Assembly: GCA_020740775.1 (NCBI GenBank)
Contig: JAHEWK010000002.1
Span: 310,001-374,000 of the forward strand
Source of the DNA: Ilyonectria destructans
Taxonomy: Eukaryota > Ascomycota > Sordariomycetes > Hypocreales > Nectriaceae
Direction: 5' to 3'
Length of the DNA stretch: 64,000 nt
Shown: positions 12,982 through 23,127 of the stretch, piece by piece
Layout of the letters: every line of letters begins with the position of its first letter
Position numbering within the stretch: the first letter of the stretch is position 1
Notes under the pieces: generated by a model
What the model saw: the letters and a program-made list of their open reading frames with translations, nothing else
Told to the model about the DNA's origin: nothing
Database searches by the model: none
Translations under genes and position numbers: made by a program

Positions 12982-14475
12982 TCAAAGCTTGAACCCGCCT
13001 GTTCGATCCTTAAACAGCCCATTAGGATCAACCTTGGCTGCCACTGTCTTAGCCAACTGGTGATTTTCCGGACGCAACCGTCCGAAATAATCTTGAGAAT
13101 AGTAGCCACCGTTCATAGCCAGCGGGAGGAAGGCGTCTTTCTCCAAAACACCCTTGTCCTGCCACTTAAGGACTCGATCCCGAATAGCACCATATGTGTT
13201 CTTCATGGTCTTGTCAATCTTGTTGGTATCTTTTAGCTGGAGGTAGCTGTAATTGACCTCTATAAGGATGCGATCAACATCGGCGTCCATGTCCAACAGG
13301 TCAAAACCCTTCTCTCGCGAGATCTGAGCTATGCGCTTAGGAAAGGGCTGGTAGCCGATGACAGCCGTGGCATTGGCCAGGCCTAGAGCGCGCTTTGAGA
13401 TCTTGCGCCAATGTTGGTGGATATCGCCCAGCACCTCGGCGCCGTTCACGTTCACAGCCGACGGCAGCGGGACCGTCTCAGTCGCGATAGTATTAACGAT
13501 TCCCTTCACCACGAAGGCATTATTGCCTATCATCAGGTCGGCGTAGGACTGCGTCTTAATGGTATTAAGAATTGGTCCAACCTTGGTGAAGTTATCAAAG
13601 GTACCCGCTGGGGGTATAGGCCCGTCGTAGAAGATAAACATACCCCAAATGTCAGATGTGCTGGTACGGCTTGCTGTGAGGATAATAGCTGCCTTATTAT
13701 CCGAGTTGTACTTTGTAAAGTCAGAGGCGGCTTTGAGCAGCTTGGCATCTATTTCCTTGCTTTGGGGGAAAACCAGATTGCCGCTGTAGACTTCATCCTG
13801 CTTATAGCCCTGTAGAAGAAAAGATGTAACGACACCAAAGTTGTTGCCGCCGCCTTTGAGAACCTTGAAGAGATCTGTATTTTTGGTCTTACTGGCTGTG
13901 ACAATTGTGCCATTTGCCAGCACAACCTCCATCTCCAAGATAGACGACACGGCCCATCCGTACTGCTGCGAAAGAAAGGAGAGGCCGCCGCCCAGAAGGT
14001 AGCCGCCGACACCGATGTTGCCAATTCGTCCCCCCACAACAGTCCACCCGGTGCCGTTAAGCGCGGTAGCCACGTCATCCCAGCGATTGCCGGGGCCGAC
14101 TCTAACACGGCCGGTCTTGCGATTGAGCACGATCCGGTCGAGCTTCTTGGTGGAAATCAGAGGTCCTTGAGAAATACTGGCGAAGTAGTCGTTAGGGTTG
14201 TGGCCTCCCGACTTGATGGCGAAGTGGTCGTAGTTGTGGCTCAGGATATTAAGAATGCTGGCAACCTCGCGGGCGTTGGACGGATAGAGGATGCAGGATG
14301 GTTTCAGAGCGCCGCAGGATGTGGACCAGTACTCGGTCTGTTCAATGATATAAGGCTGCTGGAAGCTCTTGAAGCTTTCGATTCTCCTGAGACCCTTGAC
14401 GGATGCGCAGGTGTCAGCCGTGACGAGGCCGGCCAAGATGGAGGCGGAGACGGCGGCTAACGAAAGCCAGCCCAT
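12982..14475 (-). CDS. Secreted FAD-linked oxidase, PCMH/BBE type (497 aa)
   Basis: Berberine-bridge-enzyme-like flavoprotein oxidase; such enzymes oxidise sugars, alkaloids or secondary-metabolite intermediates outside the cell or in the secretory pathway. I choose the ATG at 14475 because it starts a typical signal peptide (MGWLSLAAVSASILAGLVTA), although the frame is open 23 codons further up. The FAD-binding PCMH domain covers residues about 55-235: KSGGHNPN holds the flavin-attachment His92, and GGRIGNIGVGGYLLGGG (148-164) is the pyrophosphate loop. The Cys that makes bicovalent BBE enzymes is absent there, so a monocovalent flavin is expected. KGGGNNFGVVTSF and the C-terminal BBE motif (NGGYYSQDYFGRL, then KVDPNGLF) are present. 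Single exon, intact. Substrate unknown. Confidence 0.9.
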   Translation of the reverse strand: MGWLSLAAVSASILAGLVTADTCASVKGLRRIESFKSFQQPYIIEQTEYWSTSCGALKPSCILYPSNAREVASILNILSHNYDHFAIKSGGHNPNDYFASISQGPLISTKKLDRIVLNRKTGRVRVGPGNRWDDVATALNGTGWTVVGGRIGNIGVGGYLLGGGLSFLSQQYGWAVSSILEMEVVLANGTIVTASKTKNTDLFKVLKGGGNNFGVVTSFLLQGYKQDEVYSGNLVFPQSKEIDAKLLKAASDFTKYNSDNKAAIILTASRTSTSDIWGMFIFYDGPIPPAGTFDNFTKVGPILNTIKTQSYADLMIGNNAFVVKGIVNTIATETVPLPSAVNVNGAEVLGDIHQHWRKISKRALGLANATAVIGYQPFPKRIAQISREKGFDLLDMDADVDRILIEVNYSYLQLKDTNKIDKTMKNTYGAIRDRVLKWQDKGVLEKDAFLPLAMNGGYYSQDYFGRLRPENHQLAKTVAAKVDPNGLFKDRTGGFKL

Positions 14476-15960
14476 TGTGTCAGAGGATGTGGAACACGTA
14501 TGAACAATATCTCGATTGAACTTATTATCGTTGGATATGTTCACCCTGAGACTCTTGTTCCGTTACGCTTGCTCAAATATAGAGCTTCAAGAGCCAACGC
14601 CGGCAAGGAATCAAGACCATATTATATTACTGCAGTCAGTTTTCTCCCCATAAATCGCTCAGTCATTTTTGTTATTTCCAAAAAGAAAGAAAGAAAAAAA
14701 AGGAAAAAACCCTGGCGCGCGGCTCGGTAGCCCGCACGGACGAGCTAGACAAGAGAACGGCTGAGCGCCTCGTCGGTGCCGGTTGGCTCCATGATGGGCA
14801 ATTCGGAATCCTTGCTTCGCTAACAGGAACTAAGATGTATGGATGGATGTATGCGAGGTGTCGGAGTGCAGTGGCGTGAAATTGTGAAGTGGTGGGATTG
14901 GACAGACCGTCATTTGTCCATCGTGGACCAACCCGACATTGGCGATGCTCAGACATGGAGAATCCCGCTTTCGAGACACCGTATTATCTCAGGACACGTA
15001 TCGCGGGGCCGTATGACAGGCTGCATCAGCACGCCCATATTTGCGTTACTAGTTACAGACTAAAACAGGCAGACAGAGACAGACTCAACTCCACGCAAGG
15101 GTATGCACACGCCCGCATCCTGCCGCCGCCCCCTTGCATCCATCCCAGCCACCTCCTCTCGCAATCTCCTCTAGACTTCGCCATCGCGCCCGGCCAGCTG
15201 CTCGCGGAGACCGACCCGGAGGACCGTCTCGCGCGCCTGGCCCTGAGAGGAGTTACCGGGCTCGCTTCGCTTTGGGGATTTTTCCGCGCCGAGCGAGTGG
15301 GATTGGGAGGATGGAATGGGGTCGGCTCGGGCCTCCTTCAAACGTACTGCAGTTGATTGTGTGTCCCTGTAACTTTCCAGTAAGCCACCAACATGCATAA
15401 GGTATTGACAAGCCAACGTGCAGCAAAGTATTGACAGGTGCATGGTGTTCATGCAGGTTTGAGTACTTATTGGGCAGCAATGGGTCAATGCGTTTCCGGC
15501 AATGTGGTTGAGAAAATAGCGCATCTTGCTGCTATTATCCACCTTGGCTGCTGTCAGTAGACGAGCAACTCATAAGTCTTCGTATTGTACGAGACAAGAC
15601 AGGAAGCTCGGCGACAATCAACACTGCAATACAGCAGCAAGTGTTTTCCTTTGAGGGCGGATAGATAACACAGATCATCCATCTACTCGGCTCTAAGCGA
15701 TCGGCTCGGATGGACCGGCCAATACTAGGTATGTACATAGTGTGATGCTGACAAGGGTGTTCGGGGCAAGCAACACGCTTTCAGCTACCCACTAACTACT
15801 GCAAGCTTCCGTGTCACCTCGCAAGGAAGACAAGATAAGTTACTTACCGCGGCCAATTATTCCCAATCCGGCCGCACTTGCTGCTGAGTCGACAGTTTCT
15901 CCGTTTCTCCCCTCACTCTACTGCGCCACCACGATTTCTCATGCATCTTCTTTCAAGGCA
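14476..15960. other. Intergenic, no convincing gene
   Basis: Upstream flank of the FAD oxidase. It contains a purine tract (gaaagaaagaaaaaaaa near 14685-14705) and several overlapping open frames at 14840-15540 on both strands without family motifs. Nothing else is supported. Confidence 0.45.
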
Positions 15961-16104
15961 ATTGGGTCTTGCAAGTTACCCCTCCCGCACCGGAAAGTGA
16001 GCCGCCAAGCCGCCGGTCAAAGAAGCTGTTTATGGGAGCATTGAGTGGGGGCTTTGAGAGGGATCTAACCAAGACCAATACCGGCAGTTCCGAAGCAGTT
16101 CCGC

Positions 16105-16310
16105 TAATGCTCCTTGCTATGACGAGCTACGGCTTCTTTGCGTTTTGTGCAGCTGCCTGTTTCCTGGGACTGGTTTGGGTCTGGATTTTTGTTCCAGAAT
16201 TGGCAGGCAGATCACCGGAGAGGACGGATGAGCTATTCGCGCTGCCTTCGTATGACAAGGATACTATTGTAGTCAATGTCTATTCTATGTCTATCGCTTC
16301 GCTGTACTGA
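16105..16310 (+). pseudogene. C-terminal remnant of an MFS sugar transporter
   Basis: Residues encoded here read YGFFAFCAAACFLGLVWVW, then FVPELAGRSPERTDELF. This is the last helix and the PETKG-R-(S/T)-LEE-x-D-x-(L/V)-F tail of MFS sugar porters (quinate/hexose type), with degraded PETKG. There is no preceding helix bundle in any frame upstream; the frame before it (from 15969) is unrelated. So only about the last 60-70 residues remain. It lies tail to tail with the next pseudogene. Confidence 0.65.
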
Positions 16311-16469
16311 GTCGCTTCATTCATAAAATGACAAATCCAACAACCTCAAAATATCGTCATTGTTACTCTTGAGCTTCTCACTAACATTTCCTCCCGCGGG
16401 CGTGTGAAAGTGATCAGCTGATTCATGCATCACAATCACTATGCTCCGGCAGGTGGGCAAGGCCAGCTT

Positions 16470-17405
16470 CCGCGGCTCGCAGCGTGTGTTTGCCAGGTAT
16501 CCGATGCCGGTTCTTTCGTGGTAGTCCATTGCTTGGATAGCTTGTCGCGCCCTACAGAGTAGGCGATTAACCCACCGAGAGCGATGGCATAGCCAAAGCC
16601 CTGTGCTAAGGTGATTTGTGTACCCTATATCAAAACAGAGGCTGCAACCAGAATGATGCTCTTCAAACTTCCGCTCCAAGATATAACTAGTCCAGAAGTC
16701 TCCCCAATCTGCATCGAAACATCCAGTTAGTTTGCGGTCTATCCCATGGAAATAACAGAAGCTCGATGATACTCATCAAGAAAACGCTCGCCACATTCAG
16801 GAAGAATGCCATAAGGGCATTGAGGAAGAGAATCCCGTATCCCGCCTTCCCGACAGCCGCCCATTCAAATTGAGAGGCTTCGAAAACAAGAGCGAAGAAG
16901 AGGTTGATCACCGTGCCAACGGGGACAAAGTAGTATAGGCTGACGAGAGTGTCCATTTGCATGCACTCTACATTCAGCATGACTTGGATCATCACTAGGC
17001 TGACACCCTCGCAGACCGTACCCACAATCTGAATAATAAGCCCTAGCCACGAGAATACAATCTCGCCAAGGCTAGTAAGAGCCACACCGACTACAATAAC
17101 AAAGATGTTAAAATCGAGCTTCATAACTCACCAGCCCCGGGAGATTAGTAGAACAGCGACGGGCCCGCCAGCGTTGAGCATCTGAGTAAATGGGATGGAA
17201 AGATGCAGGTAAACTATGTTGCCAAGAATCAAGGATCCGGATAGTAGAAAAGGTAGGGGAACAATTGTCCGCAGGAATAGTCGCCCAGTGTGAGGCACAT
17301 TATGACGGGAATCGAGTATAGAAGTGGTACGGGCGAGGGTTTGTGTAGCGATCGTAGAAAATATGAGATGCCATGTGGTGAGGATGATAGCTATAAAATT
17401 ATCTG
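16470..17405 (-). pseudogene. Triose-phosphate-transporter (TPT/DMT) family pseudogene
   Basis: Nucleotide-sugar/triose-phosphate translocator-like membrane protein, now dead. Reading from 17405 down: ILTTWHLIFSTIATQTLARTT, SGSLILGNIVYLHLSIPFTQML, VAVLLISRGW, then a TGA (17130-17128), then FVIVVGVALTSLGEIVFSW, VSLVMIQVML, DTLVSLYYFVP, and VASVFL. The expected next segment, IGETSGLVISWSGSLKS, follows only if an intron is removed whose donor now reads atgagt (16776-16771) instead of gtgagt. Next, SIILVAASVLI is followed by TAG (16627-16625) where the family has Trp before GTQ, and the frame then continues GTQITLAQGFGYAIALGGL. The N-terminal helix and start are not found. So there are at least three lesions: TGA, lost donor and TGG to TAG. 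Confidence 0.82.
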
Positions 17406-17735
17406 TCTTCTTAATTCTAGGTTGTTATAGTTTATTAATTAGAAAACTTTAATTATCAGATAGGTAATTAATCCATAGAATCGCTACACTCTCTGCTGTC
17501 GATATATTCTCTGTTCAAGTATTTAACCTGATTGGAATTAAGTGTGAATTGAACTCTTGTCTCTGGGCTGATTGACAACGGAGTGAAACGAATTTAACTA
17601 CATATCTTGATTCTGAAATCTCGGAAGACCAAATTTTCGATGGAGGTAATGCCCAACTGGCCTCTTTGAGAAGGGAGCACCCGCAGCCGCAATGAGCAAG
17701 CCGTCCTCAAGGCGGCAGAGAATCAACTGCAAAAC
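17406..17735. other. AT-rich intergenic stretch
   Basis: Moderately AT-rich DNA where the 5' exon of the transporter pseudogene should lie; no start exon is found. Nothing else is seen. Confidence 0.4.
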
Positions 17736-18560
17736 CGCCTTATGCATGGGATCACCGCCAGTGCTTCCGTTCGCGGTGACGATTGCCCTAGCAATCCCCG
17801 TAGAGTCATGAGCACAGTGATACTAATGATAGCCAAGCTTGACGATACCGCCTGGGAGAAGACTATCAACGATAAAGTCGAGGCATTTCTTGCCCAAGAC
17901 AACGTTCCCGAGCTTGTTAGTGTAGCCAGCTCTCTCAGAAATAGAAAACCCTGCAATTTCTCCCCTAGAAGGCATCTAGGAAGGGATGCCAAGACGAGAT
18001 GCGCCAATTACTACGGCTAGATTATCTTCAATGATGGAGTGAAGTGGCTTGCTCGCATTCCTCGGACTACGAGTTTTAGTGACCTTCCCTCCGACATTGT
18101 TGAGCATCTAGTTGAGAGCGAATATGCAACGCTTATGTAACTGGAGGACGCCGCCAACAAGCAAGCTTGTTCGCTCCTTTCGCACGACTAAGCCACTGCC
18201 GAGGAGGCTGTCGCGAGCAATCGGTCCGTATCACTTGGCAAATATTGGCCTTTTAGAACACCACTCAATTATTTTACCTTCATTTCAAATCCTCACCCCG
18301 ATCCAATTTGTAACCGGCAACTCTATCCAGAATACCCCAAGGAGGTACTCCTCTTTTACAGTCTGCTCCGAAAGCGTGCTGCACCCACGTTAGCCACAGC
18401 TACTGTGCCCGCCGCCGGGTTTTTCCTCAAGCACGTAGATGACAAGGGACTGAAGGATTAGATGGAGAAGGAGTGGAATAAAGCAGTGAGTGACCTAAGG
18501 CGGAAAAACGCTACGAAACTCATGGCAGCCCTAGACAAGGAAGGATTAGCAGATATAGGG
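17736..18560 (+). pseudogene. Relic of an APH-like (aminoglycoside phosphotransferase/protein-kinase-fold) gene
   Basis: In successive frames I read KLDDTAWEKTINDKVEAFL, ASSLRNRKPCNFSPRRHLG, then FNDGVKWLARIPRTTSF, DIVEHLVESEYATLM. This resembles the N-lobe of fungal APH (PF01636) proteins, in which a (F/V)-x-DG-V-x-W-(L/A)-R-(I/V)-P segment precedes an ESE-(V/Y)-ATM helix. A TAG/TAA-broken downstream part (KYWPFRTPLNYFTFISNPH, later VPAAGFFLKHVDDKGLKD) is coding-like but unassigned. Several stops and frame changes make it non-functional. The family call rests on a few motifs and is moderate at best. Confidence 0.4.
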
Positions 18561-18879
18561 TAATCTTGGACCTTAGACTTATGTGACAGAAAGTTAGTCA
18601 CTTCCAAAAAAGCAATCTTAGTCTTGCATTATTTCCCTAATTAAATTTATTTACCTCGAGATTTATCTGTCCCTGACGACTTATCGATGATGTTGCAAGT
18701 AAGGCCCTGCCGTGTAAATCCCATCGCGGAGCTGCCCCGAGCATAATTGCTTACATCTTCGAGGCTACAAAGAGGCAGTACGAGGACGCGGCAGAGCCGG
18801 TCCGTCGGGACAGGGATGAGGAGGAACAGGCGCGACATCTCGCCAGCGTCCTGCGCCGTGGAGGAAGAGTTCACTGAGA

Positions 18880-19310
18880 ATGAGCAACTGTCTCACGGGC
18901 AGCAATAGTGTGCGCCTGTGCCACACGAGAGGAAGTTAAAGACGGTCCAGGACTTCTACAAAGCGTTCCACGACGTCAACATGCTCGGCGCGTAGACCCT
19001 ATTCATTGTGAATGAACAGGTTCGCAAGCTTCGGGGCCATGCGCAAGACTTAGGCGGGATATCTATCGTCCTCTTCTGCGGGGATTTCTACCAATTCCGA
19101 CCTGTGTAGAAGAGGTCGTTCCTCCTCCCGAGCTTAATTATTCAAAGGGAGGGAGATTATGGCTTTAGTCTGGCGCGGCAGCGACAGTACAATATAGCAT
19201 CTGCCATTTAAGCCTCGGCAACGAGTGCTCTGTTGGGAGTGAGCTATTTTCAATCTTCGGCGTCGGAGAAATTCTCTAGCCGGTGCAGAGCTGCCACCCT
19301 ATCGGATCAA
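18880..19310 (+). mobile_element. Relic of a Helitron-type Pif1 helicase
   Basis: From about 18930 the frame reads KTVQDFYKAFHDVNMLGA, a stop, then NEQVRKLRGH, GGISIVLFCGDFYQFRPV and, after a stop, SFLLPSLII. The (G)GDF-x-QF-x-PV motif after LR-x-LRG is the signature of Pif1-like helicases carried by fungal Helitrons, where a D/E-rich (K/R)-LRG segment precedes it. At least three in-frame stops interrupt it. No Rep endonuclease domain and no Helitron CTRR end were found. A decayed host Pif1-like gene is the alternative. Confidence 0.6.
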
Positions 19311-19403
19311 TCTTACACCTGAGGGGTTAGGTACCAAGTTAGGTCTTCTGCCTTCTAGCTTCTTCACAATAACCCGAGCTCTCTCCAAGTTTCAGTAGCC
19401 AAA

Positions 19404-22387
19404 ATGGTCGTCTTCGATGGTCACGAGTACCTCACCGAAGAGGAAAAGAGGTTAAAGGAAGATCGCGAGCGCACAAAGCATTGGAAGAAATGGGGCCCCT
19501 ACGTTGCAGAGAGGCAATGGGCGACAAGTAAGCGCACGAATATCCCGATCGCTGAAGAGGTAGCTGACATGAGAACTAGCCCGGGAAGATTACTCGTACG
19601 TCTCTTAAATAGGTGTATAGATATAGATACCTAGATGTCATTCAGAACAACTGTGCTGACCTGTGTCAAGGACTGATGGCAAGCCCTGGACTTGTAGGTA
19701 ACTCTAATAGCTTTCTTGTAACATAAACTGATGTTCTTTTAGATTTCAGCCATGAGCATGCTCGCAAACGAGCCTACCGATGGGGAGAAGACGGCATCGC
19801 AGGTGTCTGCGATTCAAACGGCTATCTTAACATCGCATTTAGTTTCTGGAACGGGAAAGAGTTAGACCACTTTGGCCCTACGAAATAGTGATCTGACTTC
19901 TGACCGATACCAGTGACATCCTCAAGGAACGTCTTTTCGGAACATCGAGTGAAGAAGGAAATCATGGCGAGTCAGTCAAGGAAGCTCACTTCCATCTGGA
20001 CAATGTTCCTACCGTTCGTCTACCCGCGTTGGTGTCTCACTAGAAAGGTTCTGACCTTTGTAGCATTCGTACATGAAGTACCTCTACAAATACCCGCAGG
20101 GAGTATTTCCATACCAGAAGCTTCAGGAGGATTGCAGAAAGCCAAAGGAAGAACAGGAATATTCCTTGTTCGATACTGGCGTATTCGAGAACGACGCTTA
20201 CTGGGACATTGTCATCGAGTTCGCAAAAAGCACTGACGATCCAGACGAGCTCCATTTCCGTGTCACCGCTTGGAACCGTGGCAGCGAGAGCGCACTGCTT
20301 CATATAATTCCCCAAGCGTGGTTCCGCAATACGTGGGCGTGGAGACGAGAATCCCTTTCTACGGGTGAAAAGCCGTCCATCGAAAAGAGCGGCGACAACG
20401 TTGCCCGTGTCCGTCACAGATCGCTCGGGGAACGATACTTCGCTTTTTCTCCATCCCCAGGTGTGGGGCCTAGTGAAGAGGATGTGCTACCGCAAATGTT
20501 GTTTACGGAGAATGAGACCAATCTTGATGCACTCGGGCTCGGAACCAACAAAGGGTCATATGTGAAAGACGCCTTTCACAGGTACATTGTCAACAACGAT
20601 CTCAAAGCTGTTAACCCGGATCAAACGGGGACCAAATTTGCCGCTTGGTATACCTTTGACGAAGATGGGGGCGTTTCCCCCGGAGAGTGCGCGGTTGTCC
20701 GATTCAAACTAATGCGCCAGAATGAAGAATACTTGGACGAGGAATTGTTTGACGACGTTATAGAGCAACGGCAGGCTGAGGCTGACGAGTTTTACGACCG
20801 TCTTAGCCCGCTACCGATGACGAATGATCTTCGTAACATCCAGCGTCAAGCTTTCGCCGGCCTCCTTTGGTGCAAGCAATACTACAATTTCAACTGGGAG
20901 CGGTGGGTGAAAGGAGATCCGACATCTCCAAGCTTCGTTCGGAAGGACATACGAAACAAACAGGGGAAGCACGTTCACTGGGACCATGTCTTGTCAGTGA
21001 GGGACTCTTGGGAATACCCCTTCACCAACCCCTGGGACCCGGCGTTTGACTGTGTTGTTATGGCGATGATGGATCCGGATTTTGCAAAATACCAGCTAGA
21101 TCTGCTGACGAGGGAAAACTACATGCAACCGAGCGGGCAAATTCCTTCCAACGACCACAACTTTGACGAGGTAGACCCGCCCGTACTCGCATGGGCTGTG
21201 TTCCGCATCTTCAAAATAGAGCGGAAGATGTATGGCCGCCAGGACTTGGACTTCCTTGAGAGCTTGTTCCAGAAGCTAATGCTCAACTTCACCTGGTGGG
21301 TAAACAGGAAGGACACCGAAGGGAAGAATATCTTTGAGGGCGGCTACCTTGGACTGGATAACATCGGTCCATTCAATCGATCTGCTCCTTTACCAACCGG
21401 CGGAGTTGGCGTCTTGGAGCAAGCAGACAGCACAGCCTGGATGGCCTTCTACTGTCTGACGATGCTAAATATTGCTCTGGAGCTCGCCAAGCACCGTCGG
21501 GTGTATGAGCGACTCGCCGCCAAATTCTTTGAGCACTTCATCCTCAGCTCTGGAACGAGGAGGACGGCTTCTACTACGATGCAATCTCCTGGGGTGGCCG
21601 CTGGAATCGCCAGCTGCGTGTCAGGTCCTTGGTTGGACTCATACCTCTTTTCGCGACGTTGACGGTGGAGCCCGAGATGCTGAACCAATTCCCCTGGTTC
21701 AAGAAACGAGTAGATTGGTTCATAGAGAACCGTCTTGATCTCGCCGAGCGAAACATTGCCTCCATGAAGAAGCGGGGAAAAGGAAACCGGCTTCTTTGCG
21801 CGCTGGTCAGCCGTGAGCGCCTGGAACGTATTCTCAAGAGGCTTCTGGATGAAGACGAGTTCTTCTCAGAGTATGGGATTCGCTCACTTTCTAAATATCA
21901 CAATGCGCATCCGTACTGCGTGACCTCCCATGGGAAGCAGTTCGAAGTCGCCTACCAACCCGGCGAGTCCGATGGCAACAGCAACTGGCGGGGCCCGATT
22001 TGGATGACGGTCAACTTTCTGCTTATCGAGTCCTTGCAGCGTTTCTACCTATTTTACAGTGACCAGTTCCAGGTTGAATGTCCGACCGGATCCGGTGAGC
22101 ATATGCACCTAGGTCATGTCGCCGAGGAGCTGCAACATCGACTGCAGCATCTATTCGCGAGAACAGACGAGGGTAGACGCACAATCAACGCTGGAAACGA
22201 TATGCTGGACTTTGGTGCACACTGGAAAGAACAGGTCGTCTTTCACGAGCACTTCGATGGCGATACGGGCCGTGGACTGGGAGCTAGCCATCATTGCGGG
22301 TCGTCGAGCCTGATTGCCAAGATGATCCACGACACGGGGTTAGTGAATCCGTTTTACGATGCAACAGAGCCTACAGCACTAATTTAA
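19404..22387 (+). pseudogene. GH63-family glucosidase-like gene, six exons, one frameshift
   Basis: Cytosolic-type glycoside hydrolase of the GH63 clan (mannosyl-oligosaccharide glucosidase-like; the bacterial/fungal group without a signal peptide). Exons 19404-19527, 19580-19595, 19671-19693, 19743-19860, 19914-20013, 20064-22387 join in frame to give [84 protein letters not shown]. The catalytic-domain landmarks are present (SWEYPFTNPWDPAFD, PSGQIPSNDHNFDEVDPPV, GGYLGLDNIGPFNRS, SNWRGPIWMTVNF). Near 21541-21552 the frame changes: KFFEHFI is followed directly by LWNEEDGFYYDAISWGGRW in another frame, so roughly a dozen residues of the usual linker are missing and the frame is lost. No splice signals explain it. 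Otherwise nearly full length (about 900 aa). Sequencing error is the alternative to a true lesion. Confidence 0.85.
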
Positions 22388-22466
22388 TACCAACAGGGTA
22401 ACTTGCCGGCTCCCTCGTACTCCACGAACCCCAAGCGTAGGACTCGCGCACTATTTCGACGACATA

Positions 22467-22691
22467 TTGGCGAGGTTTGGTGAACGTCATATGCGGGCGT
22501 CGTCCTCGCGGAGCATTACCATTGCCCCGGCCCTCGGGGACGAGGAGAAAGCTGACGGTGTGGATGGACAGGGAATTGACGCGGAAAGGGCTGAAGCTGA
22601 CGCTCACATTATCAAATTCGTTTCTGAGCAACTCGAGAAAGTCAAGGTCGGTGATCCTTCGGAGGACCTCGAGGATGAGATTGAGACTTAG
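22467..22691 (+). other. Possible C-terminal coding fragment
   Basis: The plus-strand frame ends with an acidic, protein-like sequence (ERAEADAHIIKFVSEQLEKVKVG, then EDLEDEIET and stop). Composition suggests real coding origin, but I do not recognise a family and find no 5' exons between the GH63 stop and this point. It could be part of a lost gene or of an unrecognised exon. Confidence 0.25.
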
Positions 22692-23127
22692 GGGGGTGAA
22701 TTCATTTCCTCGGAGGTTGCGTTTAGTTAATGCCTGGCGGGTTCTTGTCTGTTTTCTGCGTCTTTATATGCGCCCGGTTGTGTCTCGTTGGCACAGTAAT
22801 TCTTCCCTCGGGGCATAGTTGCTTCTTCCGCCGTAGCCACCTCGAGGAGTGTTTGTTTAAAGACTTAATACCGATGACTGAGCAATTATGCCAGAGATGC
22901 CGATATTTGTAATTATTCAGATCGTCGAGGCTGAATTACCCGCAACGGCTGATGCATTCGTACTAAACAGCCAATAGGATGCTATTTCATGACCGCCGGC
23001 TTACATACCCCGCTCGATCGGGCACCAAAGAAAGCCCTCGACTTCGACCTTCACAACAGTTCTCTGCTGATATCCCAGGAGCCTTTCGTCACAAGGGTAG
23101 CCTCAGTGAGCTTGGAAACCCACCACA

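Noticed and set aside
14839..15540. Several 70-155-codon frames on both strands
   Set aside because: Low-complexity Pro/Arg/Ser-rich translations, no family motif, mutually overlapping.
17723..18007. Minus-strand frame opposite the APH-like relic
   Set aside because: The plus strand carries the family motifs; this is its shadow.
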